From NCBI RefSeq assembly GCF_007858435.1, contig NZ_VIGW01000009.1, forward strand, positions 1 to 64,000: a stretch of DNA of 64,000 nucleotides, given 5' to 3'. The stretch comes from Tsukamurella asaccharolytica. Its GTDB lineage: Bacteria; Actinomycetota; Actinomycetes; Mycobacteriales; Mycobacteriaceae. Each line of letters begins with the position of its first letter. Position 1 is the first letter of the stretch. Below the pieces are notes generated by a model that worked only from the letters and a program-made list of their open reading frames with translations, was not told the DNA's origin and did no database searches. This document shows, piece by piece, positions 25,630 to 34,520 of this stretch. The position numbers and the translations under genes were made by a program.

Positions 25630-26896
25630 GTGGGCGAGGCGCAGCGCACCGCGGACGCGGTCGTGGTGGGGGCGGGCAGCGCCGGTCTCGCGGTTGCACA
25701 TGCTCTCGGCCGCGACCGGAAGGTCGTGCTCGTCGAAGAGGGGCCAGTAACCGCGCCGTCCGCCGCGACTCGGCGCCTCACTCGCCTCCCCCTGGAGGGC
25801 GACCGAGCCCGCCGGTACGCCGAGTCCCGGCGTCGTGACGTGGTGCGGGGCAGGGGGCTGGGGGGGTTCGGCAGCGGTCAACGGGGGCTACTTTCTCCGC
25901 GGGCATCGGGATGACTACGCCACCTGGCCGTGGTCGCAGGAGCGAATCGCGGCGACGTTCGATCGTCTGGACGGCGGCGCGGCCGGTGGCGGGCTTCTCC
26001 GCGTCTCCGCGTTCGCCGATGCGGAGTTGGGGCCAGTCGCGAACACGTTCGAGTCATACTGGCGCTCGGGAGGTCTCGCCTTCTCTGAGGCCACTCCGTG
26101 GGCGGGCACAGGACTCAATCGCGTCCGGTCCAATCGGCACGCGGGTGCGCGTTGGACGGCGGCCGACGCTCTTCCGCTCCCCGTCGACACCACCCTCGTC
26201 CGCGCGACTGCGACCGCTCTGATTGGAGCCCACGGCACGATCGTGGGAGTGCGCACCACGGCGGGAAGGATCTACGCCCCCGAGATCGTCCTCGCCGCCG
26301 GGACCCTGGGGTCGGGCGCGTTGCTTCTGCCGTGGACCGGACCGCTGACCACGCTGGAGCATCCGGAACGCATCGTCCGGTTCGCGTCGCGCACCGGGCT
26401 GACGCCGGTCCCGCTTCTGCAAACTGTCCTGCACACGGACGACGGCCTGGAGGTGCGCTGCTACGGTGACGACTTCGCCGCATACATCCCGGGCGTGCCA
26501 CGGCGCGGAGTCCCGATCGGGGTCGCCGATATGAGTCGCCCGACGCGCGGCGTCCTCGCGATGAACGGGTCGTTGGACCTCGGTGACCCGGACGAGGATT
26601 CCCGAGCCCGCCTGGAGCGCGGAGTCGACGACGTCGTGGCCATGCTCGTCTCGCCCGCGTTCGCCGATCTCGTGGAGCCCGGGTCGATCGTGGTTGAACC
26701 GGTCATCGGCATGTCGTCGCACGCGTGGGGCACGCTTCCCCTTGGAGAGCGCACCGATGCCGCCGGCAGACTCGATGGACTCGCGGGCGTGCGGGTCGTC
26801 GACGGCTCGGTGCTCACAGCGCTCCTGCGGGGCGGCCCACACGCGAGTGTCCTCGCCGCGGCGGCACTGATCGCCGAGACGATGCGCGCCGAGTAA
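25630..26896 (+). pseudogene. mftG: Mycofactocin GMC oxidoreductase MftG, frameshifted
   Basis: MftG transfers electrons from mycofactinol to the respiratory chain. The N-terminal FAD loop VVGAGSAGLAVAHALG is in the first frame. The conserved block RGRGLGG continues as SAAVNGGYFLRG only after a shift to the next frame, which runs to 26896 and ends with the GMC C-terminal motif (SHAWGTLP, GPHASVLAAA). The shift point is a run of seven G at 25860-25866. Removing one G restores a single frame of about 421 residues. This is either a real frameshift, a phase-variable tract or a sequencing error. The first frame stops at 25912-25914. Confidence 0.9.
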
Positions 26897-26924
26897 GGCC
26901 CCGCGGAGGAGCGCTACCGTCGGA

Positions 26925-28241
26925 TCAGTATTTGCCGAAGGCGAGGGCCACGTCGTGCCCGCCGAAACCGAACGAGTTGTTCAGCGCGTACTTGTAGTCG
27001 CCCTTGCGCGCCTCGCCGTGCACCACGTCGAGCTCGATCTCCGGGTCCTGGTTCTCCAGGTTCAGGGTCGGCGGGATGACACCGTCGCGCAGCGAGAGCA
27101 CTGTCAGGGCCGCCTCCAGGGCGCCGACAGCGCCGATCGAGTGGCCCAGCGCGCCCTTGGGGGCGTAGATCGCCGCGTCCGTGCCGACGACGGCGTTGAT
27201 GGCCTTGGCCTCGGCGAGGTCGCCGATGGGGGTCGCGGTGGCGTGCGCGTTGATGTAGTCGATGTCCGCGCGACCCAGGCCGGCGGTCTCCATAGCGCGC
27301 TTCATGGCGCGGGCGGCGCCGCCGCCCTCCACGTCGGGGGAGACCATGTGGTAGCCGTCGGAGGTGATGCCGGCGCCGAGCAGCCGCGCGATGGGCTTCG
27401 CGCCGCGGGCGAGGGCGTGCTCCTCGGTCTCGATGATCATCAGCGTCTGCGCCTCGCCGAAGACGAAGCCGTCGCGGTCCTTGTCGAACGGGCGCGAGGC
27501 GGCGAGCGGATCGTCGTTGCGGGTGGAGAGGGCGCGCATCATGGCGAACGGGGCGATGACGGGGCTGTCGATCCGGCCCTCGATGCCGCCGCAGACGGCG
27601 ATGTCCGCGTCGCCGAGGACGATCTGGCGCCAGGCGTGGGCGATGGCCTCGTTGCCGGTCGAGCAAGCGGAGACAGGGGCGATGGCGCCGGCGCGGGCAC
27701 CGATCTCCAGCGCGGAGACGGCGCACGCGCCGTTCGGCATGGCCATCTGCACGGTGAAGGGCGAGACCTTGCGGACGCCGTGATCGCGCAGCGCGTCGAC
27801 GGCCTCGACCATCGACTCGCCGCCGCCGAGGCCGGTACCCACTACCGCGGCGAGGCGGTTGGGGTCGACGTCGGGTCGGCCCGCGTTGTCCCAGAGGCGC
27901 TTGGTGATGACGTGTGCCGCCTGCTCCACGTAGGACATGCGACGCTTGCTCACGTGCTGCTTGCTGATGTCGCCCGCGTACTTGCGGTCGGGCCGCTCGG
28001 GCACCTCGGAGGTGGGGTCCTCGAGCAGCTGGCCGCCGAAGCGGACCGGGAGGTCGGCGATGTCCACGCCGATGAAATCGCCCTTGAGCTCGCGAACGCC
28101 GCTCTTGCCGGCCAGAAGGCCCGCCCAGGTGGACTCGGTGTCGGTGCCGATCGAGGTGGTCATCTCGATCGCGGTGACCACGACGTTGGGGAACTGTCCG
28201 CCGAGCGTGCTGAAACTCCGGATGTCTGCCATGCCTTCCAT
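26925..28241 (-). CDS. Beta-ketoacyl-ACP synthase II, KasA/KasB type
   Basis: This 438-residue condensing enzyme of fatty acid or mycolic acid elongation extends acyl-ACP with malonyl-ACP. The Cys-His-His triad is complete: VSACSTG (C193), [11 protein letters not shown] (H333) and [11 protein letters not shown] (H367), with K362 also present. Overall layout and segments such as [10 protein letters not shown]-like [18 protein letters not shown] at the end match mycobacterial KasA/KasB. It stands alone, without fabD, acpM or accD neighbours, so it may be a specialised or second copy. The first ATG is at 28241; an internal ATG at 28232 is also possible. Confidence 0.93.
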   Translation of the reverse strand: MEGMADIRSFSTLGGQFPNVVVTAIEMTTSIGTDTESTWAGLLAGKSGVRELKGDFIGVDIADLPVRFGGQLLEDPTSEVPERPDRKYAGDISKQHVSKRRMSYVEQAAHVITKRLWDNAGRPDVDPNRLAAVVGTGLGGGESMVEAVDALRDHGVRKVSPFTVQMAMPNGACAVSALEIGARAGAIAPVSACSTGNEAIAHAWRQIVLGDADIAVCGGIEGRIDSPVIAPFAMMRALSTRNDDPLAASRPFDKDRDGFVFGEAQTLMIIETEEHALARGAKPIARLLGAGITSDGYHMVSPDVEGGGAARAMKRAMETAGLGRADIDYINAHATATPIGDLAEAKAINAVVGTDAAIYAPKGALGHSIGAVGALEAALTVLSLRDGVIPPTLNLENQDPEIELDVVHGEARKGDYKYALNNSFGFGGHDVALAFGKY

Positions 28242-28603
28242 GAAACAGGACCGGATCGCCCTTCCGGCTGTTCTCAGGTGAGAACTTCACCTTCGTGTCT
28301 TGTGGGATCGTCACGAACCGTTCGGTTCATCCCCGTCCGCGCGCGTGTGACGACTGTCACGACCTCGATTCCGATCGCGAAGCCCCGCTTCGCTCTTTGA
28401 CGCGTAGTGCTCCAGATCACATCAGCAAGACCTGCCGTTGAAGCAAGCGTCACCATCGAGTCCGACGACTACCTCGCCCGACGCCCCCTCCGGTCGGGAT
28501 CCGCCGGCTGGGTGCGAAGGTGCCGGTTCGGGGCGCCGACGGTGTCCCGCTGGGCTTCGTTGCGGATACCGTCTACTAAAGGCCGCTCTCGAACGGAGGA
28601 ACC
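28242..28603. promoter_or_regulatory. 362-nt divergent promoter region, KAS and eutB
   Basis: No gene is supported here. Three symmetric sequences are visible: GAACCG-TT-CGGTTC at 28315-28328, GTGAC-GACT-GTCAC at 28347-28360, and a CRP/GlxR-like AGTGC-N6-TCACA at 28406-28421. The first lies about 75 nt upstream of the KAS gene and could be an operator for a fatty-acid regulator. A short frame ending at 28579 (VPVRGADGVPLGFVAD) has no start codon and may be a gene remnant. I saw no cobalamin riboswitch, though ethanolamine ammonia-lyase uses adenosylcobalamin. Confidence 0.4.
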
Positions 28604-30019
28604 GTGATCCGCAGCCAATCCGTCCGCGGGAAGTCCTTCACCTTCATGTCGATGGCAGACCTGCTGGCCAAGGCCACGCCGCTGCGCTCGGGCGACCAAC
28701 TCGCTGGGTGCGCGGCCGCCTCGGATGCCGAGCGCGCGGCGGCCAAGTGGGCACTCGCCGAGGTTCCGCTCACCGCGCTGCTCGAGGAACTCGTGGTGCC
28801 CTACGAGTCGGACGAGGTCACCCGCCTCATCATCGACGGCCATGACCGCGCGGCGTTCGCGCCGATGGCGCACCTCACGGTCGGGGACCTCCGGGACCTC
28901 CTCCTGCGGATCGCGGTGTCCGACGACGCCGGTGCCCGGCTCGCGGCGCTCGGCCCGGCCCTCACTCCTGAGATGGTGGCGGCCGTCAGCAAGCTGATGC
29001 GCAATCAGGACCTCATCGCGGTCGCGCGGGCGGTCCGGGTCACCTCCGGATTCCGCACGACCGTAGGCCTGCCCGGCACGCTCGCCACGCGCCTGCAGCC
29101 GAACCACCCCACGGACGATCTGCGCGGCATCGCCGCCGCCACCCTCGACGGCCTCCTGCTGGGCTGCGGCGACGCGGTGATCGGCATCAACCCCGCCACC
29201 GATTCGCCGCACGCGACGTCCGACCTGCTGCACTTGCTCGATGAGGTGCGCACGCGCTTCGACATCCCCACCCAGTCCTGCGTGCTCAGCCACGTCACCA
29301 CCACTCTCGGGCTCATCGAGCAGGGCGCACCCGTCGACCTGGTGTTCCAGTCGATCGCCGGTACCGAGGGCGCGAACTCCGCTTTCGGTGTATCGATCTC
29401 GTTGCTGGACGAGGCCAACGCTGCGGCCCGCGAGCTGGAACGCGGCACCGTCGGAGACAACGTCATGTACCTGGAGACCGGACAGGGCTCCGCACTGTCC
29501 TCCGGTACACACTTCGGCACCGACGGAGCGCCCGTCGACCAGCAGACGCTCGAGACCCGCGCCTATGCGGTGGCGCGACACCTCGATCCGCTGCTGGTGA
29601 ACACCGTCGTCGGCTTCATCGGCCCCGAGTACCTCTACGACGGCAAGCAGATCACGCGCGCCGGCCTTGAGGACCACTTCTGCGGCAAGCTCTTGGGTCT
29701 GCCGATGGGCGTCGACGTTTGCTACACCAACCACGCGGAAGCCGACCAGGACGACATGGACCACCTGCTCACGCTACTCGCGGTCGCGGGTGTCTCGTTC
29801 GTGATCACGGTGCCCGGCGCTGACGACGTCATGCTCGGCTACCAGTCGCTCGCTTTTCACGACGCGCTCTACGTGCGTCGGGCCCTGGGCCTGCGGCCCG
29901 CGCCGGAGTTCGACGCCTGGCTCGCCCGGCAGGGGATGATCGACGAGTTCGGTGGTCTCCGCGACGTGGCCGTCGAAGCGTCCCCCCTGCGTGAGCTTGC
30001 GGTGGGATCTCCGCGGTGA
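28604..30019 (+). CDS. eutB: Ethanolamine ammonia-lyase large subunit
   Basis: This 471-residue alpha subunit of the adenosylcobalamin-dependent lyase splits ethanolamine into acetaldehyde and ammonia. Family segments include NPATDSP (about 198-204), the FQSIAGTEGANSAFGVS region (about 248-264), YLETGQGSALSSGTH (about 288-302) and VDVCYTNHAEADQDD (about 370-384). The GTG start has GGAGGAAC directly upstream. It overlaps eutC by 4 nt. No eutA reactivase, permease or microcompartment genes are nearby, so this is the minimal EutBC type of many actinobacteria, for using ethanolamine as nitrogen and carbon source. Confidence 0.96.
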   Translation: MIRSQSVRGKSFTFMSMADLLAKATPLRSGDQLAGCAAASDAERAAAKWALAEVPLTALLEELVVPYESDEVTRLIIDGHDRAAFAPMAHLTVGDLRDLLLRIAVSDDAGARLAALGPALTPEMVAAVSKLMRNQDLIAVARAVRVTSGFRTTVGLPGTLATRLQPNHPTDDLRGIAAATLDGLLLGCGDAVIGINPATDSPHATSDLLHLLDEVRTRFDIPTQSCVLSHVTTTLGLIEQGAPVDLVFQSIAGTEGANSAFGVSISLLDEANAAARELERGTVGDNVMYLETGQGSALSSGTHFGTDGAPVDQQTLETRAYAVARHLDPLLVNTVVGFIGPEYLYDGKQITRAGLEDHFCGKLLGLPMGVDVCYTNHAEADQDDMDHLLTLLAVAGVSFVITVPGADDVMLGYQSLAFHDALYVRRALGLRPAPEFDAWLARQGMIDEFGGLRDVAVEASPLRELAVGSPR

Positions 30020-30789
30020 GTGCGCCCGAGCGGTCCGATGACTCGTTCTGGGACGCCCTGCGCACCACCACCCAGTCGCGGATCGGACTGGGGCGCACCG
30101 GCGATGCTCTGCCCACACGGCGCGTCCTTGAGTTCGCGGCGGCGCACGCCGCAGCGCGCGACGCGGTCCATCAGCCGCTCGACGCCGATGAGCTCGTCGC
30201 CCGCGCCCGTGACCTGGGCCTCGGTGAACCCGTCGTCGTCACCAGTCGCGCCGCCGACCGGGGCGAGTACCTACGCCGCCCGGACCTGGGTCGGGTGCCG
30301 GCAGATCTGTCTGACCTCGAGGCCACGTCCGACGGTGCCGCCGACGTCGCCCTCGTGCTCGCCGACGGTCTCTCGCCGCGGGCGCTCACCGATCACGGCG
30401 TCGCGTTGGCTGCGGCGGTCCTCGCCGCGCTCCCGCCTGACGTGATCGTCGCCCCGCCGGTGATCGCCACACAGACCCGCGTGGCGCTGGGGGATCACGT
30501 CGCCCGCGCACTCGGCGTCCGAACCCTGCTCGTCCTCATCGGAGAACGGCCGGGCCTGTCCGTGGCCGACAGCCTCGGCATTTACCTCACCCACCGTGCG
30601 GACCCGGAGGACTTCGGCGCCGGCATCACCGACGCGCACCGCAACTGCATCTCCAACATTCACCCGCCAGAAGGCCTCGGCTACGCCGACGCGGCTCGCA
30701 TCGCCGCAGCTCTCGTCGTCGGCGCCCGGCGGCTCGGGCGCTCAGGTGTCGACCTCAAGGACACCTCCCGTGCAGAGCTGGAGGACTGA
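30016..30789 (+). CDS. eutC: Ethanolamine ammonia-lyase small subunit
   Basis: This 257-residue beta subunit contributes to the cobalamin site. It has TRRVLEFAAAHAAARDAV near residue 35, TSRAADRGEYLRRPDLGR (about 76-93), and the C-terminal RNCISNIHPPEGLGYADAA (about 213-231) that is diagnostic for EutC. The GTG start overlaps the eutB stop (GTGA), giving coupled translation. Its stop abuts that of the convergent AraC-type gene with no gap. Confidence 0.95.
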   Translation: MSAPERSDDSFWDALRTTTQSRIGLGRTGDALPTRRVLEFAAAHAAARDAVHQPLDADELVARARDLGLGEPVVVTSRAADRGEYLRRPDLGRVPADLSDLEATSDGAADVALVLADGLSPRALTDHGVALAAAVLAALPPDVIVAPPVIATQTRVALGDHVARALGVRTLLVLIGERPGLSVADSLGIYLTHRADPEDFGAGITDAHRNCISNIHPPEGLGYADAARIAAALVVGARRLGRSGVDLKDTSRAELED

Positions 30790-31554
30790 TCACTGCGTCG
30801 TCCGGCGGTAACCGCCGGGCGTGAAGCCGAGGACCTTGCGGAAGTCCCGCACGAGGTGCGACTGGTCGGCGTACCCGAGGTCGGTGGCGATCTGTGCGAC
30901 AGAGGTGTCGGGTTCCGTACTGAGCAGGTGCGCCGCGAGCTGCAGCCTGCGGCGGTGAATGAGCGCCAACGGTGTGAGCCCCACGAAGCGCCGGGTGAGG
31001 CGCTGCGCCGTCCGCGCAGAGACTCCGATCGCCGCGGCCGCGTCCTCGACCGTGATGATCGCGTCGTCCTCCTCGATCGCCACGACCAATAGATTGGCGA
31101 GCGCGGCTTCGTCGGACACCGTCGGGACCCTTGCGGTGAGCCAGGATTCGACGGCGAGGCAGGCGGTGGCGAGGTCCCCGCGGCCCATCGCGGCGGCGAC
31201 GGACGCGTGCAGCTCCGGGGCGTCCACGGCGGGGTAGGCGTTGAGAATCTCACGGGCGTTCCCGGTGACCGCGGGCGTCGCCGCGGGCCGCAGGAGCGCG
31301 CCGACGGCCCAGCCGGTGCCGACCAGGTCGCGGTGCGAGCGCTCCGTCGTCGCGCCCGCGAGACCCACCAGGTTCGGCTCGACGACGAGGTTCAGGGCCG
31401 GGAACGCCAGCACGTCCTGCCGCGACGTGCAGCCCGGCGCGATGGTCCACTGCGAGATCCAGAACCAGCGGACGAGCGGGCGCGCGGAGGGGGAGGCGGC
31501 CCGGCGCTCGAAAGTGGGGAGCTGCTGGGGATAGAGGATGCCGCGGGGATTCAC
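30790..31554 (-). CDS. AraC family transcriptional regulator
   Basis: This protein of about 254 residues has a C-terminal AraC double helix-turn-helix domain. The first helix pair is around ITVEDAAAAIGVSARTAQRLTRRFVG and the second around TSVAQIATDLGYADQSHLVRDFRKVLGFTPGGY, both well conserved. The N-terminal half is a possible effector domain. GTG at 31554 is preferred to the TTG at 31593. It is convergent with eutC and divergent from the VOC gene by about 75 nt, which makes the VOC gene its most likely target; control of eutBC is also possible. Confidence 0.85.
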   Translation of the reverse strand: MNPRGILYPQQLPTFERRAASPSARPLVRWFWISQWTIAPGCTSRQDVLAFPALNLVVEPNLVGLAGATTERSHRDLVGTGWAVGALLRPAATPAVTGNAREILNAYPAVDAPELHASVAAAMGRGDLATACLAVESWLTARVPTVSDEAALANLLVVAIEEDDAIITVEDAAAAIGVSARTAQRLTRRFVGLTPLALIHRRRLQLAAHLLSTEPDTSVAQIATDLGYADQSHLVRDFRKVLGFTPGGYRRTTQ

Positions 31555-31628
31555 GGATCGATCGTAGGCGCGGTATCTGTCGCGAATGTTCAATCGAGGG
31601 TGACCGGTGCGCTCGTAGCGTTGCTCGC

Positions 31629-32126
31629 ATGACAGAGAACCTCACCGCCGCGAGCGGCGCACACACCACCGACGGGGTCCCGCACTCGTTCTCGTCGCTG
31701 ACGCCCTTCCTCGCCCTCCCGAACGCGAAGGCGGCCATCGACTTCTACGTGTCCGTGTTCGGCGCCCGATCGCTGGGCGTGACCGAGATGGGCGGTGTCG
31801 TCGTGCACGCCGAACTCGACTTCGGGCACGGCCGCCTCCAGCTCGGGGAGCCTAACGAGCAGTTCGGCCTCATCGCGCCGCCCGGGGGTGATGCCGACTG
31901 CTATTCGCTGGGCCTGTACTGCAGCAGCGTCGACGACGTGGTCGTGCGCGCCGAGGCCGCGGGCGCGACGATCCGCGAGCCGGTGGCGAACTTCGTCTCC
32001 GGCGACCGGTTCGCCAGCATCCGCGACCCGTTCGGCGTGCGCTGGTCGATCATGACCCGCATCGAGGACCTCAGCGACGACGAGAGCGCCGCCCGCGTCC
32101 GGGAGTGGGCGGCGGCACAGGCCTGA
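31629..32126 (+). CDS. VOC family protein (glyoxalase/PhnB-like)
   Basis: This 165-residue protein has the paired beta-alpha-beta-beta-beta units of the vicinal oxygen chelate fold. It carries LTPFLALPNAKAAIDFYVSVFGA (about 24-46) and the closing RFASIRDPFGVRWSIM (about 126-141), characteristic of the PhnB/YkcA subgroup. Metal-ligand residues of true glyoxalases are not all evident, so it may be a binding or resistance protein. It is divergent from the AraC regulator. Confidence 0.85.
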   Translation: MTENLTAASGAHTTDGVPHSFSSLTPFLALPNAKAAIDFYVSVFGARSLGVTEMGGVVVHAELDFGHGRLQLGEPNEQFGLIAPPGGDADCYSLGLYCSSVDDVVVRAEAAGATIREPVANFVSGDRFASIRDPFGVRWSIMTRIEDLSDDESAARVREWAAAQA

Positions 32127-32166
32127 ACCCCGGCGGGCGCCGCCGCCGGTCACTAACGTGGACGGC

Positions 32167-33162
32167 ATGAGCGAGGAACAGGGCAGCTACGTCACCGCGG
32201 ACCGACCGTACGAGCGCGACACCCGGTACATCGAAACCCGCATCACCCGCGACGGCCGGGACGGCTACCCGGTCGAGCCCGGCCGGTACCGGCTGGTCGC
32301 CTCGTACGCCTGCCCGTGGGCCACCCGCACGATCATCGTGCGGCGACTGCTGGGCCTCGAGAACGCCATCTCCCTCGGCATCGCCGGTCCGACGCATGAC
32401 AAGCGGTCATGGACCTTCGACCTCGACCCGGACGGTCTCGACCCCGTGCTCAAGATTCCCCGCTTGCAGGACGCCTACTTCAAGCGGGTCCCGGACTACC
32501 CGAAGGGCATCACGGTGCCCGCCATCGTCGACGTGCCCACCGGCGCGGTGGTCACGAACGACTTCCCCCAGATCACCCTCGACTTCGCACTCGAGTGGAC
32601 CGACTACCACCGTCCCGGCGCCCCGCAGCTCTACCCCGAGGATCTGCGCGGCGAGATCGACGAGGTGAACAAGCTGGTCTATCGCGACGTGAACAACGGC
32701 GTGTACCGCTGTGGCTTCGCCGGCTCCCAGGAGTCCTACGACGCCGCGTACGATCAGCTCTTCTCCCGGCTCGACTGGCTCACCGAGCGCCTCGCCACTC
32801 AGCGGTACCTGGTAGGCGACACCATCACCGAGGCCGACGTGCGACTGTTCACCACCCTCGCCCGATTCGATCCGGTGTACCACGGCCATTTCAAGTGCAA
32901 CCGCGAGAAGTTGAGCGAGATGCCCGTGCTCTGGGCCTATGCGCGCGACCTGTTCCAGACGCCGGGCTTTGGCGATGCGACCCACTTCGAGCACATCAAG
33001 CAGCACTACTACGAGGTGCACCGGGACATCAATCCGTCGGGCATCGTGCCGAAGGGACCGGACCTGAAGAACTGGTTCTCCGAGCACGGCCGGGAGAAGC
33101 TGGGCGGCAGCCCCTTCGGTGCAGGCACCGCACCCGCGCCGCTACCCGTCCCCGCTGGCTGA
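32167..33162 (+). CDS. Glutathionyl-hydroquinone-reductase-like GST family protein
   Basis: This 331-residue protein has the omega-type GST / Xi-class architecture of YqjG and ECM4. The redox-active cysteine lies in SYACPWATR (C near residue 49), and the C-terminal helical domain contains RYLVGDTITEADVRLFTTLARFD and VYHGHFKCN, all typical of the family. Actinobacteria of this group use mycothiol rather than glutathione, so the natural thiol is uncertain. ATG at 32167 is preferred to GTG at 32158. It lies just after the VOC gene on the same strand and may be co-regulated as a stress or quinone detoxification gene. Confidence 0.88.
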   Translation: MSEEQGSYVTADRPYERDTRYIETRITRDGRDGYPVEPGRYRLVASYACPWATRTIIVRRLLGLENAISLGIAGPTHDKRSWTFDLDPDGLDPVLKIPRLQDAYFKRVPDYPKGITVPAIVDVPTGAVVTNDFPQITLDFALEWTDYHRPGAPQLYPEDLRGEIDEVNKLVYRDVNNGVYRCGFAGSQESYDAAYDQLFSRLDWLTERLATQRYLVGDTITEADVRLFTTLARFDPVYHGHFKCNREKLSEMPVLWAYARDLFQTPGFGDATHFEHIKQHYYEVHRDINPSGIVPKGPDLKNWFSEHGREKLGGSPFGAGTAPAPLPVPAG

Positions 33163-33173
33163 CAGCGCCGCGC

Positions 33174-33189
33174 TCGACCGAAAGGTCGA
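33174..33189. terminator. TCGACC-GAAA-GGTCGA hairpin between convergent genes
   Basis: A perfect 6-bp stem with a GNRA-type GAAA tetraloop lies between the GST-like gene and the convergent HNH gene. It is short, but the location fits a shared terminator. Confidence 0.45.
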
Positions 33190-33225
33190 CACCGCGAGCG
33201 GTGCGTACGTCCGGTCGGATTCAGG

Positions 33226-34458
33226 CTAGGCGGCCTGGTCCGGTGCGGTGGATCGGTGGTGGTGTCCGCTCGGTGTTCGGGTGTCGACGGTGTGCCGTCC
33301 GGTCGGGTCGTCGATGACTGCGCTGTGCCAGCCGGTGGCTTCCTTGGCGTAGTTGCAGGCCGCGCACAGGCCCTGCCCGTTGCTGAAGCTGGTTTCTCCA
33401 CCTTTCGCGTGTGGGACGACGTGGTCGGTGTGCGCGATGGGTGCGTCGCAGTAGGGGGTGCGGCAGTACCGGTCGCGGGCTCGGATCATCTCCGCGAGCC
33501 CGTCGGGGAAGCACCGCTGCCGGGAGTCCATCCCGACGACCGCACCCGATTCCGGTGCGAGGTAGAGGCGTCGGATCCAGGCGACGCCCGCGGCGGTGGC
33601 TTTGCCGATGAGGTTGCGGGCGATCTCCGCCGGGACCGTCCCGCCGCCGTCCAGGTGCGCGGTGCCGGGCTGATCGCCGAGGAGGACTGTCGCGGGCATT
33701 GTCAGGTTCACCAGCACCGGCTGGCCTTGGGCGGCGTCGCGGCCGGTGAGGCGGGCGAACGCGGTGTCGGCCATGACCTGCCCTCGGGTGCGCAGGTCCC
33801 CGGCGACCCCGATCAGGGTGTCCGCGTGCCTGCGTAACGCCGCGTAGACGCCGACGCCCTGCGCCACCGGCAGCAGCAGCGACACCCGCGCCATGCCCTC
33901 GGGCAGCGGGCGGATGGTCACCGTCCGGTCCTTCTCCGCGCACGCGTCCCGATCGACCGTGGCCCGCCCGTCCAACGCGTACCCCACCTGCTTCACCCGC
34001 GCGGCGAGCTGCGTGAGGCCCATGCCCGCGAGCGTTCCCGGGTCGGCGCACAACTGCTCATCCGCGCGGTGTCGGTCCGTGACCTCCAGGTGCGACAGCC
34101 CCGACACGATCACCGGAACAGCCTCCGGCGACAGATCACCCTCGCGCAGCCGGGCAAGGGTGTGCGGCAGGTTCTTCTCCAACTCCACCGCACGCGCCAG
34201 GAACTTCGCGCCCGTGTGCGGCGACAGGTGCAACGCTAACCCGATCTCCGCGGCGACGCCCTGCTGCCAGCGGTCCTGCGGCAACCCGGCCGCGATCCGC
34301 TCGCAGACCCGCTCCCGCAGCAACTCGACCGCCGACCGGTATTGCTCGAACACCGTCCGGCAGCGCCGCCGTTCCATCGAACGCAACCGCTCGGCCGCGC
34401 CGTCGGCGGATCCCGGTTCGGGTGGTTGATCGTCGTCTACACCTGTGTCTTCGTCCAT
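33226..34458 (-). CDS. HNH endonuclease signature protein with DUF222 (13E12 repeat family)
   Basis: This 410-residue protein is of the 13E12-repeat type found in many copies in mycolate actinobacteria. The DUF222 region covers about residues 30-310, and the HNH nuclease motif follows near 345-395 with CRTPYCDAP, HTDHVVPHAKGGETSFSNG and LCAACNYAKE, including the zinc-binding cysteines. The role is unknown; the family behaves as a repeated element and is often proposed to be mobile. The start at 34458 gives an acidic N-terminus. Confidence 0.9.
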   Translation of the reverse strand: MDEDTGVDDDQPPEPGSADGAAERLRSMERRRCRTVFEQYRSAVELLRERVCERIAAGLPQDRWQQGVAAEIGLALHLSPHTGAKFLARAVELEKNLPHTLARLREGDLSPEAVPVIVSGLSHLEVTDRHRADEQLCADPGTLAGMGLTQLAARVKQVGYALDGRATVDRDACAEKDRTVTIRPLPEGMARVSLLLPVAQGVGVYAALRRHADTLIGVAGDLRTRGQVMADTAFARLTGRDAAQGQPVLVNLTMPATVLLGDQPGTAHLDGGGTVPAEIARNLIGKATAAGVAWIRRLYLAPESGAVVGMDSRQRCFPDGLAEMIRARDRYCRTPYCDAPIAHTDHVVPHAKGGETSFSNGQGLCAACNYAKEATGWHSAVIDDPTGRHTVDTRTPSGHHHRSTAPDQAA

Positions 34459-34520
34459 ACCCTGACGCTACGCCGGCCCACCGACAAGTTTTCGAACTAC
34501 GTGGTACGAATCGAATTTCA

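Noticed and set aside
26955-28400. Long plus-strand frame opposite the KAS gene
   Set aside because: The KAS frame on the minus strand has all catalytic motifs; the plus frame has none.
28242-28603. Cobalamin riboswitch upstream of eutB
   Set aside because: No B12-box-like conserved core was recognised in this stretch.
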